64,000 nt of DNA from Cedecea neteri NBRC 105707 = ATCC 33855 (lineage in GTDB: Bacteria; Pseudomonadota; Gammaproteobacteria; Enterobacterales; Enterobacteriaceae), in the NCBI RefSeq assembly GCF_001571265.1, contig NZ_BCTL01000012.1, forward strand, positions 1 to 64,000, read 5' to 3'. Both the position numbers and the translations under genes were made by a program. Under the pieces are notes generated by a model, which saw only the letters and a program-made list of their open reading frames with translations, ran no database searches and was not told where the DNA came from. Shown here in pieces: positions 1-9,322 of the stretch. Numbering within the stretch: position 1 is the stretch's first letter; each line of letters starts with the position of its first letter.

Positions 1-155
1 CTGTGTAACGCTGCAAATTCTGCATCGGTACGGGAGGCGCATTATACGAGAATTCGTTTTTGTCGCAAGCCCTCAAACGTTTTTTTTCGCGATTTTTGTC
101 TGACTGCTGGTTAAATCGCCATGATGATTATTTTATCGTCGACATTGGTTATTTT

Positions 156-186
156 CCCCTCACCTTTCGGTAAGGGGACTGTTTTT
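156..186 (+). terminator. Hairpin with T-run at the end of orn
   Basis: Arms at 156-164 and 169-177 form a GC-rich stem with one mismatch and a TTTC loop. A T-run follows at 182-186 on the + strand. It overlaps the orn stop codon, so it would stop transcripts entering from the left. Bases 1-155 hold no convincing gene. Confidence 0.55.
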
Positions 187-730
187 AAAGCTTAATAAAA
201 TTCTCACGGTAGTAGGCAAGCTCCGCCACAGACTCGCGAATATCGTCCATCGCCTGGTGAGTCCCCTGCTTTTTAAAGCCCGGCAGAATTTCCGGCTTCC
301 AGCGGCGCGCCAGCTCTTTCAGCGTGCTCACATCGAGATAACGATAATGGAAGTAGGCTTCCAGCTCGGGCATGTACTTAAACAGGAAGCGACGATCCTG
401 CCCGATGCTGTTCCCGCAAATTGGGGAAGTATTCGCCGGCACCCACTGCTTCAGGAATTCCAGCGTCGCCAGCTCAGCCGCACGATCGTCAATCGTACTT
501 GCCTTCACCCGCTCAACCAGGCCACTGGCGGTATGGGTACGAACGTTCCAGTCGTCCATCAACCCCAGCTGTTCATCGGACTGATGTACCGCAATGGTCG
601 GCCCTTCTGCCAGAATGTTCAGGTTGGCATCGGTCACCAGGGTAGCAATCTCAATAATGCGATCCCGCTCGGGATCCAGACCGGTCATTTCTAAATCAAT
701 CCAAATCAGATTGTTTTCGTTTCCACTCAT
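185..730 (-). CDS. orn: Oligoribonuclease Orn
   Basis: This DEDDh-family 3'-5' exoribonuclease degrades 2-5 nt RNA and pGpG to mononucleotides in the cytoplasm. The protein is 181 residues, the family length. It shows the ExoI motif WIDLEMTGL near the N-terminus, and near the C-terminus [10 protein letters not shown], which carries the catalytic His and Asp. An upstream ATG would add four residues (MENS); I chose the ATG at 730 because the protein then starts MSGNENNL, matching the E. coli start MSANENNL. It is divergent from rsgA, the usual arrangement in enterobacteria. Recognition is by near-identity to E. coli Orn. Confidence 0.97.
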   Translation of the reverse strand: MSGNENNLIWIDLEMTGLDPERDRIIEIATLVTDANLNILAEGPTIAVHQSDEQLGLMDDWNVRTHTASGLVERVKASTIDDRAAELATLEFLKQWVPANTSPICGNSIGQDRRFLFKYMPELEAYFHYRYLDVSTLKELARRWKPEILPGFKKQGTHQAMDDIRESVAELAYYRENFIKL

Positions 731-764
731 GCTATTTTCCACCCTTCTTGTGCGTCGCCCACCC

Positions 765-791
765 TTGACGATGGGTTAATTCGTATAAAAT
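765..791 (+). promoter_or_regulatory. Possible rsgA promoter
   Basis: A TTGACG hexamer at 765-770 is followed by an AT-rich TATAAAAT stretch at 784-791. The spacing is short (13-15 bp, depending on the hexamer chosen). It lies in the orn/rsgA divergent gap. Inference from sequence only. Confidence 0.35.
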
Positions 792-843
792 AGTGTGTAT
801 CATAGAGGTTTTGCCCACCAGGGGCGACCAGGAGCCAGTACGC

Positions 844-1899
844 TTGAGCAAAAATAAACTCTCCAAAGGACAACAGCGCCGCGTCAACGCAAACCACCAG
901 CGTCGTCTGACAAAAACCGTGGAGAAAGCCGACTACGACGATGCCCAGTTTGGTGAACCGCGCGAAGGCACGGTAATCAGCCGCTTTGGCCAGCATGCAG
1001 ACGTCGAGTCGCATGAAGGCACAGTGCACCGCTGCAACATTCGTCGCACCATTCGTTCGCTGGTTACCGGCGACAAGGTAGTCTGGCGCTTAGCGAAAGA
1101 GGCCGCCGAAGGCATCTCTAAAAAAGGGATCGTAGAGGCGGTACACGAGCGAACCTCCGTACTGACCCGTCCAGACTTTTACGATGGCGTAAAACCGATT
1201 GCGGCAAACATCGACCAAATCATCATCGTTTCGGCCATCTTGCCGGAGCTGTCGCTGAATATCATCGACCGTTACCTTGTAGCCTGCGAAACCCTCGACG
1301 TTGAGCCGCTGCTGGTACTGAACAAAACTGACCTGCTGGATGATGAAGGCCGCGCCTTCGTTAACGAGCAGATGGATATCTACCGCAAAATTGGCTATCG
1401 CGTGCTGATGGTCTCCAGCTACAAAGCGGAAGGGCTTAAAGACCTTGAAGCTGAACTCGTAGGCCGCATCAGCATCTTTGCGGGGCAATCCGGCGTAGGG
1501 AAATCAAGCCTGCTGAACAACCTGTTAGGTTTCACCGACAAGCAAATTCTGGTGAATGACGTTTCCGACGTTTCCGGCCTCGGTCAGCACACCACCACCG
1601 CCTCTCGCCTTTATCACTTCCCTGGCGGCGGCGATGTCATAGACTCCCCCGGCGTGCGTGAGTTTGGTCTTTGGCACCTGGAACCTGAACAAATCACCCA
1701 CGGATTTGTCGAATTCCATGATTATTTAGGCCGTTGCAAATATCGCGACTGCCGCCACGACAACGATCCAGGCTGTGCCCTGCGTGAGGCCGTGGAGAAA
1801 GGTGAAATAGCCGAAACACGTTTCGAAAACTATCACCGTATTCTGGAAAGCATGGCGCAGGTAAAAACGCGTAAAAGCTTTTCTGATACTGACAACTGA
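844..1899 (+). CDS. rsgA: Ribosome small-subunit GTPase RsgA (YjeQ)
   Basis: RsgA is a circularly permuted GTPase that checks and releases factors from the maturing 30S decoding centre. The 351-residue protein has a basic N-terminus ([12 protein letters not shown]), an OB-fold region, then G motifs in permuted order: NKTD (G4) comes before GQSGVGKSS (G1) and DSPG (G3). A C-terminal Cys/His zinc cluster follows ([14 protein letters not shown]). The start is taken as TTG at 844, 9 nt after AGGAG at 830-834; this reproduces the E. coli N-terminus. A longer ATG start at 793 would add 17 residues with no family match. psd follows 79 bp downstream. Confidence 0.96.
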   Translation: MSKNKLSKGQQRRVNANHQRRLTKTVEKADYDDAQFGEPREGTVISRFGQHADVESHEGTVHRCNIRRTIRSLVTGDKVVWRLAKEAAEGISKKGIVEAVHERTSVLTRPDFYDGVKPIAANIDQIIIVSAILPELSLNIIDRYLVACETLDVEPLLVLNKTDLLDDEGRAFVNEQMDIYRKIGYRVLMVSSYKAEGLKDLEAELVGRISIFAGQSGVGKSSLLNNLLGFTDKQILVNDVSDVSGLGQHTTTASRLYHFPGGGDVIDSPGVREFGLWHLEPEQITHGFVEFHDYLGRCKYRDCRHDNDPGCALREAVEKGEIAETRFENYHRILESMAQVKTRKSFSDTDN

Positions 1900-1978
1900 C
1901 AATTAAGCTGGGCGTCGCTAGAATCGCCCCCTTTTCTGTATCGGCCCGCATACAAGGGCATTTAGCCAGGAGGCTATT

Positions 1979-2938
1979 TTGTTAGACAACATTAAACTTT
2001 CGCTGCAGTACATTCTGCCAAAACTGTGGCTGACTCGCCTGGCGGGCTGGGGCGCGAGCAAACGTGCTGGCTGGCTGACCAAACTGGTCATCGATTTGTT
2101 CGTCAAATACTACAAAGTAGACATGAACGAGGCGCAGAAGCCGGACACCGCAGCTTATCGTACCTTCAACGACTTCTTTGTGCGTCCGCTTCGCGATGAC
2201 GTTCGCCCGGTCAATACCGATCCGAGCGTGCTGGTCATGCCTGCCGACGGCGTAATCAGCCAGTTGGGCCGCATCGAAGAAGACAAAATCCTGCAGGCGA
2301 AAGGCCATAACTACAGCCTGGAAGCACTGCTGGCAGGTAACTACCTGATGGCCGACCTGTTCCGCAACGGCAGCTTCGCCACAACCTACCTTTCACCTCG
2401 CGACTACCACCGCGTGCACATGCCGTGTAACGGTATTCTGCGTGAAATGATCTATGTGCCAGGCGATCTATTCTCCGTGAATCACCTGACCGCGCAAAAC
2501 GTGCCTAACCTGTTTGCCCGTAATGAGCGCGTGATCTGCCTGTTCGATACCGAGTTTGGGCCAATGGCGCAAATTCTGGTTGGTGCTACCATTGTTGGCA
2601 GCATCGAAACCGTTTGGGCCGGCACTATTACGCCACCACGTGAAGGCGTTATTAAACGCTGGACCTGGCCTGCAGGCGAAAGCGAAGGCGCTGTTGCGCT
2701 GCTGAAAGGTCAGGAAATGGGCCGCTTCAAGCTGGGCTCGACGGTGATTAACCTGTTTGCACCGGGCAAAGTAAACCTGGCAGAACAGCTGAAAAGCCTG
2801 TCAGTCACGAAAATTGGCGAAGTGCTGGCCGTCTCAAGCGAGCCCGTCATTGAGCCTGAAGTCCCGGTGAGCGAAATCCCTGCCGAGGTGCTGGCCACCA
2901 AAGCAGACGCATCCGAAGAACCAAAAACCGCAGAATAA
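1979..2938 (+). CDS. psd: Phosphatidylserine decarboxylase proenzyme
   Basis: Psd converts phosphatidylserine to phosphatidylethanolamine at the inner membrane. The proenzyme cleaves itself at an LGST motif, and the serine becomes the pyruvoyl group; here LGST is at residues 252-255 with Ser254, as in E. coli. The protein is 319 residues and almost identical to E. coli Psd up to about residue 280. The Pro/Glu-rich tail after that is divergent, as is usual. Translation starts at TTG 1979 after CAGGAGG. It sits between rsgA and mscM and is probably co-transcribed with mscM. Confidence 0.97.
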   Translation: MLDNIKLSLQYILPKLWLTRLAGWGASKRAGWLTKLVIDLFVKYYKVDMNEAQKPDTAAYRTFNDFFVRPLRDDVRPVNTDPSVLVMPADGVISQLGRIEEDKILQAKGHNYSLEALLAGNYLMADLFRNGSFATTYLSPRDYHRVHMPCNGILREMIYVPGDLFSVNHLTAQNVPNLFARNERVICLFDTEFGPMAQILVGATIVGSIETVWAGTITPPREGVIKRWTWPAGESEGAVALLKGQEMGRFKLGSTVINLFAPGKVNLAEQLKSLSVTKIGEVLAVSSEPVIEPEVPVSEIPAEVLATKADASEEPKTAE

Positions 2939-3083
2939 CGTCTAAAATCAGGCGGCTGGCAACCCCAACGTCTGAAAAACGACGGCGCTTAACAACGAAA
3001 ATCAACCCATTGATTTTCTGCTAAAACATCCAGGAGGGAAACATGGCTTTCCCTCTTTTCCAGCAACGTTATAGGTAACTGAC

Positions 3084-6000
3084 GTGCGCCTGATTATCAC
3101 TTTCCTGATGGCCTGGTGCCTCAGCCTGGGGGCATACGCAGCGACGGCTCCCGATGCAAAACAAATCTCGCAGGAACTGGAGCAGGCTAAGGCCGCCAAA
3201 AACACGCCAAACCAGGCGGAAATTGTAGAAGCACTCCAGTCGGCGCTGAACGCGTTAGACGAGCGTAAAGCCTCACTCGAACGCGCCGAACAATACCAGC
3301 AAGTCATTGATAACTTTCCTAAGCTGTCGCAAACCCTACGCAAACAGCTGACCAACCTGCGCGATGAACCTGAAGAAGTGCCGCCGGGCATGAGCAGCGA
3401 CGCGTTAAACCAGGAGATTTTGCAGGTCAGCAGCCAGCTTCTGGACAAAAGCCGTCTTGCCCAGCAGGAGCAGGAAAGAACCCGCGACATCAGCGACTCG
3501 CTAAGCCAGCTCCCTCAACAGCAAACGGATACACGCCGGCAGCTCAACGACATTGAACGTCGCGCGGGCTCTCAGCAAAGCGGCAGCACGCCCCTCGCCC
3601 AAGCCCAGCACTTCCTGCTGCAGGCTGAATCCGCCCGCCTGAAGGCTCAGGTTGATGAACTCGAACTTGCTCAGCTTTCCGCTAACAACCGCCAGGAGCT
3701 TGCGCGTATGCGCGCCGAGCTGGCACAAAAGCAGAGTACGCAGCTGGACGCCTATCTCCAGGCCCTGAGAAACCAGCTCAACAGCCAGCGCCAACGTGAA
3801 GCGGAACAGGCGCTGGAAAGCACCGAGCTGCTGGCGGAAACCAGCGCTAACCTGCCGCCAGAAATATTCGAGCAGTTCAAAAATAACCGCGAACTGTCTC
3901 AGGCACTCAATCAACAGGCCCAGCGTATGGACCTGGTGGCCTCTCAGCAACGTCAGGCCAATAACCAGACGCTGCAGGTGCGCCAGGCGCTCAACACGTT
4001 ACGCGAGCAGTCCCAGTGGCTGGGCGTCTCTAACGTGCTGGGTGAAGCACTGCGCGCTCAGGTTGCCCGCCTGCCGGACATGCCAAAGCCGCAGCAGCTG
4101 GACACCGAGCTGGCTCAACTGCGCGTAGAACGCCTGCACTATGAAGATTTGCTCAATAAACATGCCAAGCTACGCCAGGTTCGCCAGGCTGACGGCAGCC
4201 CGCTGACCGCCGAGCAAAATAAGATCCTGCAGGCGCAGCTTCGCACCCAGCGCGAGCTGCTGAACTCGCTGCTGCAGGGCGGCGATACCCTGATTCTCGA
4301 ATTAACCAAGCTGAAAGTGGCGAACAGCCAGCTGGAAGACGCGCTTAAAGAAGTGAACGAAGCGACCCACCGCTACCTGTTCTGGACGTCTGACGTCAGC
4401 CCAATCGGCATCAGTTGGCCGCTGGAAATCGTCCAGGATCTGCGACGTCTGGTGTCGCTGGATACCTTTAGCCAGTTGGGTAAAGCCGCGATCATGATGG
4501 TGACCAGCAAAGAGACGCTGCTGCCGCTCTTTGGCGCGTTGATTCTGGTTGGGTTTAGCATTAGCTCGCGCCGCCACTTCACCGCCTTCCTCGAGCGCTC
4601 CAGCGCCAAAGTCGGAAAAGTGACCCAAGACCACTTCCGCCTGACGCTGCGCACCGTGTTCTGGTCGATTCTGGTCGCTTCTCCACTCCCCGTGCTGTGG
4701 GCAACGCTGGGTTATGGTTTACAAGAAGCGTGGCCTTATCCCATCGCGGTAGCAATAGGCGACGGCGTTACCGCAACGGTGCCTCTGCTTTGGGGGGTGA
4801 TGATCTGTGCGACGTTCGCCCGCCCTACCGGGCTGTTTGTGGTGCATTTCGGCTGGCCGCGCGAGCGCGTAGGCCGGGCCATGCGCTACTACATCATGAG
4901 CATCGGCCTGATTGTGCCGCTGATCATGGCGCTGATTATGTTCGACAATCTCAACGACCGGGAATTTTCAGCCTCGTTGGGCAGGCTTTGCTTCATCATG
5001 ATTTGCGGCGCGCTGGCTATCGTTACGCTCAGCCTGAAACGCGCCGGGCTGCCGCTCTATCTCGATAAGCAGGGCGATGGCGACAACATCGTGAACACCA
5101 TTCTGTGGAACCTGCTGCTCTGTGCTCCGTTGATGGCGATTCTGGCGGCTATCGTCGGCTATCTGATGACGGCTCAGGCGCTGCTGGCCCGTCTGGAAAC
5201 CTCCGTAGCCATCTGGTTCCTGCTGCTGGTGGTTTATCACATCATCCGCCGCTGGATGCTTATCCAGCGCCGCCGTCTGGCGTTTGACCGCGCTAAACAC
5301 CGCCGGGCTGAAATCCTTGCCCAACGAGCGCGTGGGGAAGAAGATACGGCGCATGCTAACAGCACCGAAGGCTCGGTAGAAACCGTGGACGAGCCGGAAG
5401 TCGATCTCGATACCATCAGCGCCCAGTCTCTGCGCCTGGTTCGCTCGATTCTGATGCTGATTGCCCTGCTGTCGGTGATTTTTCTGTGGTCCGAAATCCA
5501 CTCGGCGTTTGGCTTCCTCGGCAACATTACGCTGTGGGACGTGACCTCAACGGTTCAGGGAGTGGAAAGCATTGAGCCAATTACGCTCGGCGCGGTGCTG
5601 ATTGCCATCCTGGTGCTGATTATTACCACCCAGCTGGTGCGTAACCTGCCCGCGCTGCTGGAGCTGGCCATTCTTCAACACCTGAACTTAACGCCAGGCA
5701 CCGGCTACGCTATCACCACCATCACCAAATATCTGCTGCTGCTGATTGGCGGGCTGGTGGGTTTCTCGATGATCGGGATTGAGTGGTCCAAGCTGCAGTG
5801 GCTGGTAGCCGCACTCAGCGTGGGGTTGGGCTTCGGTTTACAGCAGATCTTCGCCAACTTCGTCTCTGGCCTGATTATTCTGTTCGAGAAGCCGATACGT
5901 ATCGGCGACACGGTGACCATCCGTGACCTGACGGGCACCATCACGCGAATCAACACCCGTGCGACCACCATCAGCGACTGGGACCGAAAAGAAATCATCG

Positions 6001-6422
6001 TGCCGAACCAGGCATTCATTACCGAGCAGTTTATCAACTGGTCACTTTCGGACTCGGTCACGCGTGTGGTGCTCACCATTCCGGCCCCGTCAGAAGCGAA
6101 TACGGAAGAGGTCACCCAGGTCCTGCTGGAAGCAGCGCACCGCTGCACGCTGGTACTCGATACGCCACCGCCGGAAGCTTTCCTGGTCGATCTCCAGCAG
6201 GGTATCCAGATGTTCGAACTGCGTATTCACGCAGCGGAGATGGGCCACCGTATGCCGCTGCGCCACGAAATCCACCAGCTGATTCTGCAGGGCTTCCGCG
6301 AGCACAACATTGAGATGCCGTTCCCACCGTTCCAGATGCGTCTGGAAAGCCTCGGCGGGCAGCGCAGCAGTAAGACGATTAAATCCGCGGGCAGAGCCGC
6401 CAGAACACCCGGCAGCCTGTAA
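3084..6422 (+). CDS. mscM: Miniconductance mechanosensitive channel MscM (YjeP)
   Basis: Large MscS-family channel of the inner membrane that opens on hypo-osmotic shock. It has 1112 residues (E. coli 1107). In order: a signal peptide ending near AYA, a long Gln/Leu-rich periplasmic coiled coil to about residue 430, some eleven hydrophobic segments, then the MscS domain in the last 280 residues with the glycine-rich pore helix (VGLGFGLQQIFANFVSGL) and the beta domain after it (IGDTVTIRDLTGTI). The start is GTG 3084 because it places the signal peptide at the N-terminus. In E. coli epmA is a near neighbour of this end; here yhaJ follows instead. Confidence 0.95.
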   Translation: MRLIITFLMAWCLSLGAYAATAPDAKQISQELEQAKAAKNTPNQAEIVEALQSALNALDERKASLERAEQYQQVIDNFPKLSQTLRKQLTNLRDEPEEVPPGMSSDALNQEILQVSSQLLDKSRLAQQEQERTRDISDSLSQLPQQQTDTRRQLNDIERRAGSQQSGSTPLAQAQHFLLQAESARLKAQVDELELAQLSANNRQELARMRAELAQKQSTQLDAYLQALRNQLNSQRQREAEQALESTELLAETSANLPPEIFEQFKNNRELSQALNQQAQRMDLVASQQRQANNQTLQVRQALNTLREQSQWLGVSNVLGEALRAQVARLPDMPKPQQLDTELAQLRVERLHYEDLLNKHAKLRQVRQADGSPLTAEQNKILQAQLRTQRELLNSLLQGGDTLILELTKLKVANSQLEDALKEVNEATHRYLFWTSDVSPIGISWPLEIVQDLRRLVSLDTFSQLGKAAIMMVTSKETLLPLFGALILVGFSISSRRHFTAFLERSSAKVGKVTQDHFRLTLRTVFWSILVASPLPVLWATLGYGLQEAWPYPIAVAIGDGVTATVPLLWGVMICATFARPTGLFVVHFGWPRERVGRAMRYYIMSIGLIVPLIMALIMFDNLNDREFSASLGRLCFIMICGALAIVTLSLKRAGLPLYLDKQGDGDNIVNTILWNLLLCAPLMAILAAIVGYLMTAQALLARLETSVAIWFLLLVVYHIIRRWMLIQRRRLAFDRAKHRRAEILAQRARGEEDTAHANSTEGSVETVDEPEVDLDTISAQSLRLVRSILMLIALLSVIFLWSEIHSAFGFLGNITLWDVTSTVQGVESIEPITLGAVLIAILVLIITTQLVRNLPALLELAILQHLNLTPGTGYAITTITKYLLLLIGGLVGFSMIGIEWSKLQWLVAALSVGLGFGLQQIFANFVSGLIILFEKPIRIGDTVTIRDLTGTITRINTRATTISDWDRKEIIVPNQAFITEQFINWSLSDSVTRVVLTIPAPSEANTEEVTQVLLEAAHRCTLVLDTPPPEAFLVDLQQGIQMFELRIHAAEMGHRMPLRHEIHQLILQGFREHNIEMPFPPFQMRLESLGGQRSSKTIKSAGRAARTPGSL

Positions 6423-6440
6423 TTTTAAGGAAGGAAAAAA

Positions 6441-6470
6441 ACGCGTTGGCAAAAACCAACGCGTTTTTTT
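6441..6470. terminator. Bidirectional terminator between mscM and yhaJ
   Basis: Inverted repeat ACGCGTTGG / CCAACGCGT at 6441-6449 and 6456-6464. It is flanked by a run of A on the left and seven T on the right, so it can act on both convergent genes. Confidence 0.85.
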
Positions 6471-7359
6471 ATTTCAGCAGCTTGGGTAGCTCGCGTAAGC
6501 ACCAGGCTTTGGCCTCGCCCATGCTGTCGCGTCGCCACGCCATAATAATATCAATCTCGTTGGTATATTCCGGGCTAACCACCCGCAGACGACCTTCGGC
6601 AATGTCCTGCTCAACCAGTGGATACGGCATCGTCGCCACACCAAGTCCGGCCAGCAGCGCCAGCCGCTTCTCTTCGATAGAGCTCACCGTCAGGCGCGGC
6701 TGCTTGTCCAATAAGCGCACCGTTAACACCGGCCTTTCACGGGCTGTATCCGCCACCGCCACGCCACGATACTTCACCCGAGTCACCTCAGAAAGTGGTT
6801 CCGGCTCCTGATGAATCGGGTGGTCCGGCGCGGCAACATAAACGCTCATCACTTTGTAAAGCTTGCGGGAGTTAATCTCCGAGGAACTGCGGAAGTGCAT
6901 ATCCGGCGCGATAACGATATCCGCCCTGCCCTGCTCCAGGCGCTCCCAGGCCCCGGCCAGCACTTCGGTAAAAATAGACAATTGAGTGTCGGCTTTATCA
7001 GCCAGTTTATCGACCAGCGGGAACAGTTTTTCCGTCGGCACCAACGCTTCAGTGACGATGGTCAGGTTTGCCTCCCAGCCCCGCGCCAGCGCTTCCGCAT
7101 CGGTGGTCAGCTTATCCGCTGCCTCGAGCAGCACGCGCCCTCGCTCCAGCAGCATACGCCCCACGTTGGTAAATTTGGTGCGATGACCCGATCGGTCAAA
7201 CAACACCACATCCAACTCTTCTTCCAGTTTTTGCATGGTGTAGCTAAGCGCGGACGGTACACGCCCCAGCTCGTCGGCCGCAGCGGCAAAGCTCCCCCGC
7301 CTGTCGATCGCATCCATGACCCTTAACGCTTCCAGCGTCAACGCCCTTTCTTTTGCCAT
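6469..7359 (-). CDS. yhaJ: LysR-type regulator YhaJ
   Basis: 296-residue LysR-type regulator. The N-terminal winged HTH is at about residues 5-65 (EALRVMDAIDRRGSFAAAAD), followed by a LysR effector domain. The sequence is nearly identical to E. coli YhaJ, a regulator reported to act on yqjF and virulence genes and to respond to nitroaromatic-derived quinones. It is divergent from yhaK, as in E. coli, across a 105 bp gap that probably contains both promoters. In E. coli this pair is not next to mscM, so the left boundary is a rearrangement point relative to that genome. Confidence 0.93.
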   Translation of the reverse strand: MAKERALTLEALRVMDAIDRRGSFAAAADELGRVPSALSYTMQKLEEELDVVLFDRSGHRTKFTNVGRMLLERGRVLLEAADKLTTDAEALARGWEANLTIVTEALVPTEKLFPLVDKLADKADTQLSIFTEVLAGAWERLEQGRADIVIAPDMHFRSSSEINSRKLYKVMSVYVAAPDHPIHQEPEPLSEVTRVKYRGVAVADTARERPVLTVRLLDKQPRLTVSSIEEKRLALLAGLGVATMPYPLVEQDIAEGRLRVVSPEYTNEIDIIMAWRRDSMGEAKAWCLRELPKLLK

Positions 7360-7464
7360 TTCGTTCTCATTCAGGAAATTTGAACATACCGAGCAGATTA
7401 ACTGGCTAACAATGCAGCGTCCAGACCCTTAACATGGGTTTAGTGTAAAGAGAGGTCAAGAATT

Positions 7465-8166
7465 ATGATTACGACAAGAACAGCCAAACAGTGTGGTAAA
7501 GCTGACTACGGATGGCTGCAGGCTCGCTACACCTTTTCTTTTGGACACTACTTCGACCCGAAACTGCTGGGTTACGCCTCCCTGCGCGTGCTCAACCAGG
7601 AAGTTCTGGCCCCCGGAGCCTCGTTTCAACCGCGCGGCTACCCGAAAGTAGACATCCTCAACCTGATTCTGGAAGGGGAAGCGGAATACCGCGACAGCGA
7701 AGGCAACCATATTCAGGCCAGCGCTGGCGAAGTCTTACTGCTTTCCACCCAGCCAGGCATCAGCTATAGCGAGCACAACCTCAGCAAGGAAAAATCGCTG
7801 ACGCGCATGCAACTGTGGCTGGATGCCTGCCCGGACCGTGAAAATCCACAGGTACAGAAGATCCCATTAGCGGGAGCATCGCATCAGCTGATTGCCTCGC
7901 CGGACGGCAGCAATCGCAGTTTGCAGCTGCGTCAGCAAGTGTGGGTCCACCATATTGAGATGGAAAAAGGGGAGCAGTTAAGCTTCCAGCTTCACGGCCC
8001 ACGAGCCTATCTGCAGTCGATTCACGGCACGGTGCACGCGGTGACGTCCACAGAAGAGAAGGAAGCGTTAACCTGCGGCGACGGCGCGTTTATTCGTGAT
8101 GAAGCAAATATCACTCTGGTAGCCGATACGCCCCTGCGCGGCCTGCTGATCGACCTACCGGTTTAG
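7465..8166 (+). CDS. yhaK: Bicupin YhaK (pirin-like)
   Basis: 233-residue cytosolic bicupin of the pirin superfamily. It closely matches E. coli YhaK, described as redox-sensitive and lacking the usual pirin metal site. The N-terminal cupin begins near FSFGHYFDP, and the second cupin covers roughly residues 150-233 (ending ADTPLRGLLIDLPV). The start ATG 7465 follows a GAGAGG-type ribosome site. It is transcribed away from yhaJ and ends in a strong terminator, so it is monocistronic. Confidence 0.94.
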   Translation: MITTRTAKQCGKADYGWLQARYTFSFGHYFDPKLLGYASLRVLNQEVLAPGASFQPRGYPKVDILNLILEGEAEYRDSEGNHIQASAGEVLLLSTQPGISYSEHNLSKEKSLTRMQLWLDACPDRENPQVQKIPLAGASHQLIASPDGSNRSLQLRQQVWVHHIEMEKGEQLSFQLHGPRAYLQSIHGTVHAVTSTEEKEALTCGDGAFIRDEANITLVADTPLRGLLIDLPV

Positions 8167-8175
8167 TTTCACCCT

Positions 8176-8206
8176 CTGCCTCTTTCGCTCAGAAAGAGGC
8201 AGTTTT
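8176..8206 (+). terminator. yhaK terminator
   Basis: An 11-bp perfect stem (CTGCCTCTTTC at 8176-8186, complement at 8192-8202) with a five-base loop, followed by TTTT. Confidence 0.88.
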
Positions 8207-9131
8207 CCCCTCATCCCTGGGTATTTCTCCACAGAATTTATCCTGTAGAAAGTGATGCAAACCTCCCATCATCCTGGCCAAAAGCCGTATCCGGCGAAAT
8301 ATTGCCATGCCCACAAATAACAACCCCGATATATTCTCATTAGCCTTAGAACTTTATTGCTTTGATTAATAGTCGTCTGCAGGGTCGGCATAACCGCTAA
8401 CTCATTCAAATATTTCGATAAATCTTCATTCAGTCTTTCAATCAACGCGCGCGTAGACTATCGATTCCGATTCTGTAAAAGCCCCATATAGTAAGTAAAT
8501 ATTTAATGGTGGCGATTCACTTACCCCTTACTATTTGTCATGATTTAAATAATAACCCAATATTTATAATAAGTTACGAACACCTGCTGTGAGTTTTACT
8601 CTTCCCATATCAAAACTCAGGGTTCTGCGTTTCTGGGAGCGCTCTTTTATTATTTTAAAGTGGGAAATCTCTTTAGATATTTCGCAAATGTCAGCTTTGC
8701 GACAGTGACAATAGCAGAATCAGCATCAGCAAATTCGCGCCACACTGGGAACATTCCCAATTTTCACTGACTTTTTAAAACCAACATCTAAACGCTTACC
8801 TGATTCATTATTTAAAAGGCCTGAAATGAATATTAATGCTCGTCAGGTTATTAAAAAAATCGCTTTAAAAACAAAAACAGAATGTGTGATAACGCTCACC
8901 AACTGGAACGTTCCCGCTTTACGACAAAAAAAAGAGACGTTTAAGATTGCACGGTCTTTTGAACCACTTTTGAGAATTCGATATCAGACAAAAAATCATA
9001 AAATGAAATTATAAAATCAGAAAAATGCCAGATGAAGAGAACCGGAAAAATTAAGAAAACCGGCGAACACTCTCGGCCTAAAAATAAATACAAATATAAC
9101 ACTGATGAACGCTACAGCGTTTAGCTATCCC
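8207..9131. other. AT-rich stretch without a convincing gene
   Basis: About 0.9 kb clearly richer in A/T than its neighbours, with no recognised gene. A 62-codon frame at 8826-9014 (+) is Lys-rich and matches nothing I know. A reverse-strand frame over about 8260-8450 stays open for roughly 60 codons but has no ribosome site and is closed upstream by a stop; it could be a gene remnant. The composition suggests acquired DNA or a regulatory region for the accessory operon that follows. Confidence 0.5.
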
Positions 9132-9314
9132 GCAAGCTTATTCTTGCAGGCACGTTGATACATACAGCACTTGAAAGCCAGCGCCAGCAGGGCGCTAACG
9201 ACGTTTTCTGATTTTGCCGGTTCCGAAGGGCTTCGGGCGCCATTGAAAACGAAGCCACTCGGGATGTATCAATTGCTTACAACAAATAAGCGTAGCAGTT
9301 TCGCTTAAAAGGGG
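9132..9314 (+). promoter_or_regulatory. Candidate structured leader RNA upstream of the accessory operon
   Basis: Five pairings can be read directly. GCAAG/CTTGC forms a small hairpin (9132-9147). A 9-bp perfect closing helix joins 9155-9163 to 9264-9272 (TTGATACAT with ATGTATCAA). It encloses AGCGCC/GGCGCT (9180-9196) and CCGAA/TTCGG (9223-9236). A last hairpin TAAGCG/CGCTTA (9287-9307) abuts the AAGGGG ribosome site at 9309-9314. This looks like a multi-stem 5' leader controlling translation of the glycosyltransferase. I cannot match it to a named riboswitch class. Pairing is seen; function is inferred. Confidence 0.5.
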
Positions 9315-9322
9315 TAGTCGCC

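Noticed and set aside
1-155. tRNA genes next to orn, as in E. coli
   Set aside because: No cloverleaf or T-loop sequence is present in the first 155 bases; any tRNA cluster would lie outside the window.
8826-9014. 62-codon Lys-rich frame in the AT-rich block
   Set aside because: No convincing ribosome site, low-complexity composition and no family resemblance; frames of this length are expected in AT-rich DNA.
9155-9272. Cobalamin riboswitch reading of the leader
   Set aside because: A GAAGCCACT string recalls part of the B12 element, but the conserved B12-box sequence and overall core are not present.
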